Positions 50,806 through 58,457 of a stretch of DNA of 64,000 nt are shown here, in pieces. The number at the start of each line of letters is the position of its first letter. Positions within the stretch are counted from its first letter, which is position 1. The stretch is from PALSA-1006 sp041660815 (GTDB taxonomy: Bacteria; Pseudomonadota; Gammaproteobacteria; Burkholderiales; Gallionellaceae). The position numbers were made by a program, and so were the translations under genes. The stretch spans positions 62,001 to 126,000 of the forward strand of contig JBAZVN010000003.1 of the NCBI GenBank assembly GCA_041660815.1, written 5' to 3'. The notes beneath the pieces were generated by a model, which saw only the letters and a program-made list of their open reading frames with translations, ran no database searches and was not told the DNA's origin.

Positions 50806-51972
50806 TTAATTAAGCGCATGTTTTGCAAGCATTTTTTTAAGTGGCGTTAGCCGGTTGGTAACATCCAAACCCAAATTTCGCAAGGTTCGCAACACCGGAT
50901 TATCATTGATAAACAGGTGTTTTAGCGTATCGGTGGTGAGCTGCATGGAAAGAATATCATCGCGTCGGGATTTTTCGTAACGCCGCAACAAATGCAATTC
51001 GCCGCAATCACTTTGCACGCCATGCTGCAGCAATACTTCGGCCAATTGCCGCGCATCGCGGAAACCCAAATTAACTCCCTGCCCCGACAACGGATGCACG
51101 TTATGCGCGGCATCGCCGATCAATGCCAGACGCGGCTTGGTCAGATGCGCCAAATTTAATACGCGCAGGGAAAATGCCGAGGGGGGCGTGATCACGTTTA
51201 ATTCTCCCAGCACATTATTTGAGGCAGCTGCAACATGGGCACTCAATTCCGCAGGCGACAATGCCAATAATTCCGCCGATTTTTCGGGACTCACCGACCA
51301 CACAATGGAGACGCGTTTTTCCGGCAACGGCAATAGTGCCAAAATTCCGTCCGGCTGAAACCATTGATACGCAATGCCGTGATGCGGCTTGCTGGTACTG
51401 AAATTGGCCACCAGCCCGTGTTGCTGATAGGGCGTCGGCGCTTCGGCCATACCGGCCTGATGACGCACCCAGGAATCGCGCCCGTCCGCACCGACGATTA
51501 ATTTAGCTTTGATTTCGCGTCCGTCCTGCAGCTTAAGATGCGCGGCTTCGGGGTGCCAGGTGAGCCCGGCGCAGCGTGCCGGATTGAGCAAAGTCAAATT
51601 AGCTTGCTGTTGCAGTCCATCCCATAAAGCCCGTTGCAACAATCGGCTTTCGAGAATAAAAGTGAGTTCCGACGCGCCGATTTGGTAGGCACTAAAATCC
51701 AGTTCGGCACCCGTGTCGCCAAATACACGCATTTCTTCCACTTGCTGTACCCGTGCCATATCCAGTTTTTTCCAGGCACCGCATTCGCGCAGAAATTCGG
51801 CATTGCCCGGGGTAACCGCATAAATCCGGCTATCCCAGGAAGCAGCGTCGTCAGGCAAAGTTGGTAAGGACTGACCTTCCACCAAAGCCAGTGAAAGTCC
51901 GCTGGATTTAAGCGCTGCCGCCAAACTTGCGCCCACCAATCCGCCGCCAATAATGACTACATCGAATTCCAT
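50806..51972 (-). CDS. UbiH/UbiF/UbiI/VisC-family FAD-dependent hydroxylase
   Basis: 388-residue flavin monooxygenase of ubiquinone biosynthesis. FAD motif FDVVIIGGGLVGASLAAALK at the N-terminus, the DG motif in LIVGADGRDSWVR, and the C-terminal RLALIGDAAHNVHPLSGQGVNLGFRDA motif are complete. Start ATG 51972 gives MEFDVVIIGGG, standard for the family. The ring position hydroxylated (UbiH, UbiF or UbiI type) cannot be told reliably here. It is divergent from dusB. Confidence 0.9.
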   Translation of the reverse strand: MEFDVVIIGGGLVGASLAAALKSSGLSLALVEGQSLPTLPDDAASWDSRIYAVTPGNAEFLRECGAWKKLDMARVQQVEEMRVFGDTGAELDFSAYQIGASELTFILESRLLQRALWDGLQQQANLTLLNPARCAGLTWHPEAAHLKLQDGREIKAKLIVGADGRDSWVRHQAGMAEAPTPYQQHGLVANFSTSKPHHGIAYQWFQPDGILALLPLPEKRVSIVWSVSPEKSAELLALSPAELSAHVAAASNNVLGELNVITPPSAFSLRVLNLAHLTKPRLALIGDAAHNVHPLSGQGVNLGFRDARQLAEVLLQHGVQSDCGELHLLRRYEKSRRDDILSMQLTTDTLKHLFINDNPVLRTLRNLGLDVTNRLTPLKKMLAKHALN

Positions 51973-52057
51973 CACGGTTACCCCCGAAAAAATGTGGCGG
52001 CATGATAGCACGGGAGGGTTGCTTCATTTATAATCGCCGCCCCTCACGGAACACCCC

Positions 52058-53065
52058 ATGCAAATCGGCCCTTACATCTTAAAAAATAACCTCATTGTTG
52101 CGCCTATGGCAGGCGTAACGGATCGTCCTTTCCGCATGCTTTGCAAGCGTATGGGCGCGGGTATGGCTGTGAGCGAGATGGTAGCTTCCAATTCTTTACT
52201 ATACGGTTCCGAAAAAACCAAACGCCGCGCCAATCATGAAGGCGAAGTCGATCCGATTTCCGTGCAGATTCTGGGTGCCGATCCGAAAATGCTGGCACAG
52301 GCGGCGCGCCATAATGTGGACAACGGCGCGCAGATTATCGATATCAATATGGGCTGTCCGGCCAAGAAAATCTGCAATGTAATGGCGGGTTCGGCGCTGA
52401 TGCAGAATGAAAAGTTAGTCGCGGAAATTCTGGAAGCCGTCGTAAACGCGGTGAACGTGCCGGTCACTTTAAAAATTCGTACCGGTTGGGATAAAGCGCA
52501 TCGCAATGCGTTGAATATTGCGCACATTGCCGAAGCCAGCGGCATTCAAGCCTTGGCCATTCATGGTCGCACGCGCGCCTGCGCATATACCGGTGAAGCC
52601 GAATACGACACGATTCGCGCCGTGAAAGACGCGGTAAAAATTCCGATCATTGCCAACGGCGATATTACCAGCCCGGAAAAAGCCCGCTTCGTGTTGCAAC
52701 ATACCGGCGCAGATGCGGTGATGATTGGCCGCGCCGCACAGGGGCGCCCCTGGTTATTTCGTGAAATTGCACATTTTCTTGCAACCGGTGAACATTTGGC
52801 CACCCCCAAGGTGGCCGAGATCCGGCAAGTCTTAAATTTGCATATTATTGATTTGTATGAGTTTTACGGCGAGCATACCGGCTTGCGCGTGGCGCGCAAG
52901 CATATTTCCTGGTATACCAAAGGGCTGGTGGGGTCGGCACATTTTCGTCATCATATGAATCAACTGGAAACCATTGACGAGCAGATGACGGCAGTGAATG
53001 ATTTTTTTGAGGGGCAGTTGCAGGTTGGGGAGAATCTGCAATATGTTGAAGCATTGGCAGCATGA
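52058..53065 (+). CDS. dusB: tRNA-dihydrouridine synthase DusB
   Basis: 335-residue FMN-dependent enzyme that reduces uridine to dihydrouridine in tRNA. It has the N-terminal LIVAPMAGVTDRPFRMLCKRMGAG, the catalytic Cys in INMGCPAKKICNV, and GADAVMIGRAAQGRPWLFREI of the TIM barrel. The start gives MQIGPYILKNNLIVAPMAGVTD as in DusB. It overlaps fis by its stop (the classical dusB-fis operon), so it is the first gene of dusB-fis-purH. Confidence 0.96.
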   Translation: MQIGPYILKNNLIVAPMAGVTDRPFRMLCKRMGAGMAVSEMVASNSLLYGSEKTKRRANHEGEVDPISVQILGADPKMLAQAARHNVDNGAQIIDINMGCPAKKICNVMAGSALMQNEKLVAEILEAVVNAVNVPVTLKIRTGWDKAHRNALNIAHIAEASGIQALAIHGRTRACAYTGEAEYDTIRAVKDAVKIPIIANGDITSPEKARFVLQHTGADAVMIGRAAQGRPWLFREIAHFLATGEHLATPKVAEIRQVLNLHIIDLYEFYGEHTGLRVARKHISWYTKGLVGSAHFRHHMNQLETIDEQMTAVNDFFEGQLQVGENLQYVEALAA

Positions 53066-53082
53066 AAAAAGGGGAGCGGGTC

Positions 53083-53325
53083 ATGTTGGAAGAAAATGAA
53101 GTTGCACGCTATGTGCGCGAGGCGGTAGGCAATTATTTTACCGATTTGGATGGCGAAGAGCCGTCCTGCGCGGTGTACGATATGGTAATCAATTGTGTAG
53201 AAAAGCCACTCATCGAAACCGTGTTACTGCATGCCGGCGGGAACCAAACCCGCGCGGCAGAACTACTCGGATTGAACCGCAATACCTTGCGCAAGAAAAT
53301 TCAAACCCACAAAATTAAATCTTAA
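53083..53325 (+). CDS. fis: Fis-family nucleoid-associated DNA-binding protein
   Basis: 80 residues from ATG 53083, preceded by GGGGAG at good spacing; an in-frame ATG at 53062 overlaps the dusB stop. The C-terminal Fis helix-turn-helix (LHAGGNQTRAAELLGLNRNTLRKKI) is intact, and the N-terminal segment EENEVARYVREAVGNYFTDLDGEE is typical of the betaproteobacterial short Fis. It bends DNA and controls rRNA promoters and recombination. It is followed after 16 bases by purH. Confidence 0.94.
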   Translation: MLEENEVARYVREAVGNYFTDLDGEEPSCAVYDMVINCVEKPLIETVLLHAGGNQTRAAELLGLNRNTLRKKIQTHKIKS

Positions 53326-53341
53326 CTTACTGGAAATTATC

Positions 53342-54907
53342 ATGGCCAAAATTACCCAAGCCCTCATCAGCGTTTCAGACAAATCCGGCGTTCTCGAATT
53401 TGCCAAAGGTTTACACCAGCTGGGTGTAAAAATATTATCCACCGGCGGCACCGCCAAACTGTTTGCCGACAACGGCATTCCGGTGACCGAAGTGGCCGAT
53501 TACACAGGCTTCCCCGAAATGCTGGATGGCCGGGTAAAAACCCTGCAACCCAAAGTGCACGCGGGTATTCTGGCGCGCCGCGATTTGCCCGAGCATGTTG
53601 CCACGCTAAGCAAACACAATATTCCGACCATTGATCTGGTGGTGGTGAATTTATATCCGTTTGCCGCCACTATCGCCAAACCGGGCTGTACGCTGGAAGA
53701 TGCGATTGAAAACATCGATATCGGCGGACCGACCATGGTGCGTTCTGCTGCAAAAAACCACGCGCATGTGGCGATTGTCACCGACCCGTCGGACTACACC
53801 GATGTGCTGGCAGAAATGCAAACCAATAGCGCTGCGGTGAGCGATATCACCCGTTTTGCGCTGGCAAAAAAAGCGTTTTCGCATACCGCTGCCTACGACA
53901 GCATGATCAGCAACTATCTGACCGCAATCGACAGCGAAGGCAAGCAGAGCGCCTTTCCCGCCCAAATTAATTTCAACTTCGCCAAAGTACAGGACATGCG
54001 CTACGGCGAGAATCCGCACCAGCAGGCCGCGTTTTATCGCGATCTCAATCCGGTGGCGGGCGGCATTTCCGACTACACCCAATTGCAGGGCAAAGAACTT
54101 TCCTACAACAACATCGGCGATGCCGACGCGGCCTGGGAATTGGTAAAGACTTTTGATCAGCCCGCCTGTGTCATTGTTAAACACGCCAATCCGTGCGGCA
54201 TTGCGATTGCCGATACCCCGCTGAATGCTTACAAGCTGGCCTACGCGACCGACACCACTTCCGCGTTCGGCGGCATCATCGCGTTTAACCGCGAACTGGA
54301 CGCGGAAAGTGCCGCGCAAATTACCGCCAACCAGTTTGTGGAACTCATCATCGCTCCGTCTGCCACTGATGCCGCGCTGCAAGTAACCGCAGCCAAACAA
54401 AACGTGCGCGTGCTTACCGTACCTTTGTCCAATGCGCACAACCAGTTTGATTTCAAGCGCGTCAGCGGTGGCTTACTGGTGCAATCTCCGGATGCCCTCA
54501 ATGTGCAGTTGGCGCAGCTCAAAGTTGTCAGCAAAGTTCAGCCTACCAATAATCAGCTGCAGGATTTATTATTCGCCTGGCGCGTTGCAAAATATGTGAA
54601 GTCCAACGCCATTGTGTTCTGCAAAAATGGCCAAACGCTGGGCGTGGGCGCGGGACAAATGAGCCGCGTAGACAGCACCCGCATCGCCAGCATCAAAGCG
54701 CAAAATGCCGGACTCAGTCTGGTTGATTCCGTCGTTTCTTCGGACGCCTTCTTCCCGTTCCGCGACGGCATCGACGTGCTTGCACAAGCCGGTGCCAAAG
54801 CAGTCATTCAACCGGGCGGCTCGATGCGCGACGAGGAAGTGATTGCCGCCGCAGACGAACACGGCTTGGCAATGGTGTTTACCGGGTTTAGACATTTCAG
54901 GCATTAA
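53342..54907 (+). CDS. purH: Bifunctional AICAR transformylase/IMP cyclohydrolase
   Basis: 521-residue enzyme for the last two steps of IMP synthesis. The N-terminal MGS-like cyclohydrolase domain (ALISVSDKSGVLEFAKGL, STGGTAKLF, DGRVKTLQPKVHAGIL) precedes the AICAR transformylase domain with the KHANPCGIA active-site motif and the C-terminal SDAFFPFRDGIDVLAQAG. It begins 16 bases after fis, an arrangement well known in proteobacteria. The next purine gene purD follows after a repeat-filled 217-base gap. Confidence 0.97.
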   Translation: MAKITQALISVSDKSGVLEFAKGLHQLGVKILSTGGTAKLFADNGIPVTEVADYTGFPEMLDGRVKTLQPKVHAGILARRDLPEHVATLSKHNIPTIDLVVVNLYPFAATIAKPGCTLEDAIENIDIGGPTMVRSAAKNHAHVAIVTDPSDYTDVLAEMQTNSAAVSDITRFALAKKAFSHTAAYDSMISNYLTAIDSEGKQSAFPAQINFNFAKVQDMRYGENPHQQAAFYRDLNPVAGGISDYTQLQGKELSYNNIGDADAAWELVKTFDQPACVIVKHANPCGIAIADTPLNAYKLAYATDTTSAFGGIIAFNRELDAESAAQITANQFVELIIAPSATDAALQVTAAKQNVRVLTVPLSNAHNQFDFKRVSGGLLVQSPDALNVQLAQLKVVSKVQPTNNQLQDLLFAWRVAKYVKSNAIVFCKNGQTLGVGAGQMSRVDSTRIASIKAQNAGLSLVDSVVSSDAFFPFRDGIDVLAQAGAKAVIQPGGSMRDEEVIAAADEHGLAMVFTGFRHFRH

Positions 54908-54946
54908 ACTTAGTAACGTGGCTATATGAACCTAGAAAAAGCATTT

Positions 54947-55077
54947 ACCACAGAGAACACAGAGAAAAAGATAAACGAAAAGCATCGCTTTTGTTGTCAC
55001 CTGTTCGGTGAGTACGGGAATCTGAGAAGAACCTTGGTTTTCTCTGTGTACTCTGTGTTCTCTGAGTTCTCTGTGGC
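54947..55077. repeat. CCACAGAG..CTCTGTGG inverted repeat between purH and purD
   Basis: The left arm ACCACAGAGAACACAGAGAAAA (54947-54968) and a longer right arm (55038-55077) made of repeated TTCTCTGTG / TACTCTGTG units can pair across about 70 bases. This CCACAGAGnACACAGAG motif is a common dispersed element in many bacterial genomes. It may act as an mRNA structure between the two purine genes (inference). Nothing else is seen in this gap. Confidence 0.7.
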
Positions 55078-55124
55078 TTGAATTGCCGTTTTTAGGATGA
55101 ATTACCTAATTTATTGAGGTCGCA

Positions 55125-56399
55125 ATGAAAATATTAGTCGTGGGTTCTGGTGGTCGCGAACATGCTTTGGCGTGGCGTTTGGCGCAGGGCATTAAAATTC
55201 AAAAGGTGTATGTGGCACCGGGCAATGCCGGTACTGCACTGGAAGAAGGGGTAGAAAACGTCAACATCACCGCCATTCCCGAGCTGATTGAATTCGTTAA
55301 ACGCGAAAATATCGAAATCACCGTGGTGGGGCCGGAGGCGCCGTTGGCCGCCGGAATAGTTGACGAGTTCCACAAAGAAGGACTCAAAATATTCGGCCCG
55401 ACCAAAGCCGCCGCACAGCTGGAATCTTCCAAAGATTTCGCCAAGCGTTTTATGACACGCCACCATATTCCCACCGCTTTTTTTGAAACGTTCAGCGATA
55501 TCAAACTCGCCCGCGCCTACGTGGAAAAACACGGCGCACCAATCGTCATCAAAGCTGACGGTTTAGCCGCAGGCAAAGGCGTGGTGGTTGCCATGAGCAA
55601 CGATGAAGCCTTTGCCGCGATCGACATGATGTTGTCCGACAACAAACTGGGCGATGCCGGTGCACGCGTGGTGATCGAGGAATTTTTAAGCGGCGAAGAA
55701 GCCAGTTTTATTGTCATGGTAGACGGCAAAAATGTTTTGCCACTGGCAACCAGCCAAGATCACAAACGTTTGCTGGATGGCGATCTGGGCCCCAATACCG
55801 GCGGCATGGGCGCCTATTCTCCCGCTCCCGTGGTGACACCCGAAGTGCACGCGCGCGCGTTGCGCGAAGTCATTTTGCCGGTAGTGCGCGGCATGGAAAG
55901 CGAAGGCATTACCTATACCGGATTTTTATACGCCGGATTGATGATCTCGCCGGATGGCAGTATTAAAGTACTGGAGTTCAACTGCCGCATGGGCGACCCT
56001 GAAACCCAACCGATTATGCTGCGCCTGAAAAGCGATTTCTCCAGCATTGTCGAGCACGCGGTTAACGGCACACTCGATACCATTGAAGCGGAATGGGATA
56101 GACGCACCGCGCTGGGCGTGGTCATGGCAGCCGCCAATTATCCCGACAACCCGCGCAAAGGCGACGTGATTACCCAGCAGCCCATGCAACTGCAGGATGC
56201 CCATGTTTTCCATGCCGGGACAACGCTACAGAATGGCAAAGTCGTTACCAGCGGCGGGCGTGTGCTGTGTGTTGTTGCCCTCGGTGACATGGTCAAAGTC
56301 GCGCAAAAACGCGCCTACGATATCGTCGACAGCATTCATTTCGACGGCTGCCAAATGCGCCGTGATATCGGCTGGCGTGCGCTGGGGCAAAGAAAGTAG
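55125..56399 (+). CDS. purD: Phosphoribosylamine-glycine ligase
   Basis: 424-residue ATP-grasp ligase that joins phosphoribosylamine and glycine (GAR synthetase). The N-terminal KILVVGSGGREHALAWRL, the ATP-grasp Gly-rich IVIKADGLAAGKGVVVA, the signature region QDHKRLLDGDLGPNTGGMGAYSPAP, and FLYAGLMIS with EFNCRMGDPETQ are all present. Glycine is its substrate, so it links to the glycine-cleavage operon at 7.6-12 kb. It is downstream of purH, with a terminator-like repeat region between them. Confidence 0.97.
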   Translation: MKILVVGSGGREHALAWRLAQGIKIQKVYVAPGNAGTALEEGVENVNITAIPELIEFVKRENIEITVVGPEAPLAAGIVDEFHKEGLKIFGPTKAAAQLESSKDFAKRFMTRHHIPTAFFETFSDIKLARAYVEKHGAPIVIKADGLAAGKGVVVAMSNDEAFAAIDMMLSDNKLGDAGARVVIEEFLSGEEASFIVMVDGKNVLPLATSQDHKRLLDGDLGPNTGGMGAYSPAPVVTPEVHARALREVILPVVRGMESEGITYTGFLYAGLMISPDGSIKVLEFNCRMGDPETQPIMLRLKSDFSSIVEHAVNGTLDTIEAEWDRRTALGVVMAAANYPDNPRKGDVITQQPMQLQDAHVFHAGTTLQNGKVVTSGGRVLCVVALGDMVKVAQKRAYDIVDSIHFDGCQMRRDIGWRALGQRK

Positions 56400-56503
56400 C
56401 AACCTTGCAATACATTGATTATATTAATATAATTTAATTGATCCATGACCTGATACCCATTGCGACCCAGCTTAATGTGCCGACTCTGCAAGCGCAAAAT
56501 TAG

Positions 56504-57061
56504 ATGACGAGAACGCCAATTTCAGCACGCGCCCTTGCCGCACATCTCAAGCATGGCGGTCTCATCGCGTACCCCACTGAATCTTGTTATGGGTTGGGTT
56601 GCGATCCGGGCAATCGCCGGGCAGTATTGCGCCTTCTAAAGCTCAAACAACGCCCGCAGCGCAAGGGGCTGATTCTGATTGCGTCCAACTATCATCAAGT
56701 CACGCACTTTTTAAAACCGCTCACCCCACCCGAACAAATGCGTCTGCAGCATGACGGCGCGCAGGCGATTAGCAATTTAATGCCGGTCAAAAATTCTTGT
56801 CCGCGCTGGTTGCGCGGCAAACACAATACGCTGGCGATTCGCTTTACCGCCCATCCGTTTGCCAAGCGACTTTGCCGCAGCACCGATAGCGCGCTGGTAT
56901 CGACCAGCGCCAACCGCAGTGGGCAGCGCCCCGCCAAAACCTTTGCCGAATGCCAGCGCCTATTCGGCAAAAAAGTGTGGGTATTGCGCGGCCGCGTCGG
57001 TAAACGCAAACAACCTTCCACAATTCGCGCGTGGTCGGATGGTAAAATCGTGCGTCAATAA
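56504..57061 (+). CDS. tsaC: TsaC/YrdC-family threonylcarbamoyl-AMP synthase
   Basis: 185 residues matching the YrdC domain, which makes threonylcarbamoyl-AMP for the t6A tRNA modification. The conserved N-terminal segment ISARALAAHLKHGGLIAYPTESCYGLGCDP and KLKQRPQRKGLILIASN are followed by LAIRFTAHPFAKRLC and the STSANRSGQRPAKT motif. The length and lack of a C-terminal Sua5 domain fit TsaC rather than Sua5. It precedes hemF by 23 bases on the same strand, a common pairing. Confidence 0.92.
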   Translation: MTRTPISARALAAHLKHGGLIAYPTESCYGLGCDPGNRRAVLRLLKLKQRPQRKGLILIASNYHQVTHFLKPLTPPEQMRLQHDGAQAISNLMPVKNSCPRWLRGKHNTLAIRFTAHPFAKRLCRSTDSALVSTSANRSGQRPAKTFAECQRLFGKKVWVLRGRVGKRKQPSTIRAWSDGKIVRQ

Positions 57062-57084
57062 TTTTGTACTCTTTGGGAGAATTC

Positions 57085-57999
57085 ATGGATAGCGCTGCCG
57101 TTAAAAAATACTTGCTCGAATTACAAGAGCTCATCGTGGAACGGCTGGAACAGGTGGACGGCAAAAAATTCTTGCGCGATAAGTGGACGCGTGCCACCGG
57201 TAGCGGCGGCATCGGCAAAGGCGAAGGGATGAGCTGTATTATCGAGGAGGGCAATGTGCTGGAACGCGGCGGCGTGGCATTCTCGCATGTGCAGGGCGAC
57301 AAAATGCCGGCTTCTGCAACCGCACACCGCCCCGAATTGGCGGGCTGCAGTTGGGAAGCGATGGGCGTGTCTTTGGTGATGCATCCGCGCAATCCGTATG
57401 CGCCCACTTCGCATGCCAACGTGCGCATGTTTATGGCGCACAAACCCGATGGCGCAAGTGTCTTTTGGTTTGGTGGCGGAATGGATTTAACGCCTTATTA
57501 TGGCTTCGCTGAAGATGCCAAACATTTCCATCAAGTCTGTAAAAATTCACTCGCGCCGTTTGATGAATCGCTGCATCCGCGCTTTAAAAAATGGTGCGAC
57601 GATTACTTTTTCCTGAAACATCGCAATGAGCCGCGCGGCGTGGGCGGCATCTTTTTTGATGATTTAAATGAGCCGGATTTTGCGACGGCTTTCGCTATTC
57701 AACAAAGCGTGGGCGACCATTATTTGTCGGCTTATGTCCCGTTGCTGGAAAAGCGCAAAGACATGCCCTACGGAGAACGCGAGCGTGATTTCCAACTGTA
57801 TCGGCGCGGGCGCTATGTGGAATTCAATTTGGTCGTCGACCGTGGCACTATTTTCGGCCTGCAATCCAACGGGCGCACCGAATCCATTTTGCTGTCCATG
57901 CCCCCCCTGGTGAAATGGCGCTATGACTGGCATCCCGCAGCCGGAACACCGGAAGCCGAGTTATACGACAATTTTTTGGTGCCCAAAGATTGGGTTTAA
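57085..57999 (+). CDS. hemF: Oxygen-dependent coproporphyrinogen III oxidase
   Basis: 304-residue enzyme that decarboxylates coproporphyrinogen III with O2 in haem synthesis. Family blocks are GEGMSCIIEEGNVLERGGVAFSHV (spread over residues 45-68), HPRNPYAPTSHANVR, WFGGGMDLTPYYGF, and the RGGIFFDDL-like RGVGGIFFDDLNEPD. Start ATG 57085 has GGGAG in front; the ORF opens seven codons further up. It suggests aerobic or microaerobic growth. The haem supply suits the multihaem cytochrome genes. Confidence 0.96.
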   Translation: MDSAAVKKYLLELQELIVERLEQVDGKKFLRDKWTRATGSGGIGKGEGMSCIIEEGNVLERGGVAFSHVQGDKMPASATAHRPELAGCSWEAMGVSLVMHPRNPYAPTSHANVRMFMAHKPDGASVFWFGGGMDLTPYYGFAEDAKHFHQVCKNSLAPFDESLHPRFKKWCDDYFFLKHRNEPRGVGGIFFDDLNEPDFATAFAIQQSVGDHYLSAYVPLLEKRKDMPYGERERDFQLYRRGRYVEFNLVVDRGTIFGLQSNGRTESILLSMPPLVKWRYDWHPAAGTPEAELYDNFLVPKDWV

Positions 58000-58005
58000 T
58001 AAAGC

Positions 58006-58290
58006 TTAGCCAGTCACACTTTTGCGGGGTGATTCAGGATCAGAAACATTTTTTTCTACGTCCTTAGAGATTAGCGCCTCAAGAAATTTAATCAATTTGT
58101 TTAAGTTGAATGTCTCTTCGCCCCAACGGATCTCGGCGCCCCCGGTCCAAGCGCGTTTCTCGATTGATGGATAATCCACATCCAGCCGTTTGCCACAAAT
58201 GATTGCCCGAGTTCGATTGAAATTGAAGCGCGCGCCAATAGTTTTTTTAACATTAAGAATTTGTGAAACGATAATGAGAAAGTGAATCAT
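58006..58290 (-). CDS. Hypothetical protein, possible
   Basis: 94 codons (MIHFLIIVSQILNVKKTIGARFNFNRTRAIICGKRL...) in a 285-base stretch convergent with hemF, with 6 bases between the stops. The short hydrophobic start and basic centre do not match a family. The segment TGGAEIRWGEETFNLNKLIKFLEALIS is plausible protein-like coding. Codon use is not obviously random, but the evidence is only an open frame of modest length. It is divergent from the lipoprotein gene. Confidence 0.4.
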   Translation of the reverse strand: MIHFLIIVSQILNVKKTIGARFNFNRTRAIICGKRLDVDYPSIEKRAWTGGAEIRWGEETFNLNKLIKFLEALISKDVEKNVSDPESPRKSVTG

Positions 58291-58309
58291 TTTTGAGACA
58301 CTGTTGCGC

Positions 58310-58337
58310 TTGTCAAGAAACTTTTCTGTGGTATATT
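58310..58337 (+). promoter_or_regulatory. Promoter of the lipoprotein gene
   Basis: TTGTCA at 58310-58315 and TATATT at 58332-58337, separated by 16 bases, form a good sigma-70-type promoter upstream of the lipoprotein gene. The predicted start of transcription near 58344 falls on the first of two palindromes, leaving a leader of about 115 bases. Confidence 0.6.
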
Positions 58338-58343
58338 TCGACT

Positions 58344-58382
58344 ATGGCGTGTGCAATGCACGCCATATATACGTATATATGG
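58344..58382. promoter_or_regulatory. Two overlapping palindromes at the transcription start of the lipoprotein gene
   Basis: The palindrome ATGGCGTG-tgcaatg-CACGCCAT (58344-58366) is followed and overlapped by a perfect 20-base palindrome CCATATATAC/GTATATATGG (58363-58382). They stand just after the -10 box, where a repressor would block transcription or an RNA hairpin could form in the leader. The AT-rich second palindrome differs from any neighbouring composition. Confidence 0.5.
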
Positions 58383-58457
58383 CTGGGATAATGACCCACT
58401 GCTAGAAAGTAAAACGGTTGCTCAATTGGTTGGATTAATTTAAATAAAGGAAATCAA

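Noticed and set aside
53651..54439. 262-codon minus-strand frame
   Set aside because: It is antisense to purH, a full and conserved gene; the translation is Gly/Arg/Val-rich and has no domain.
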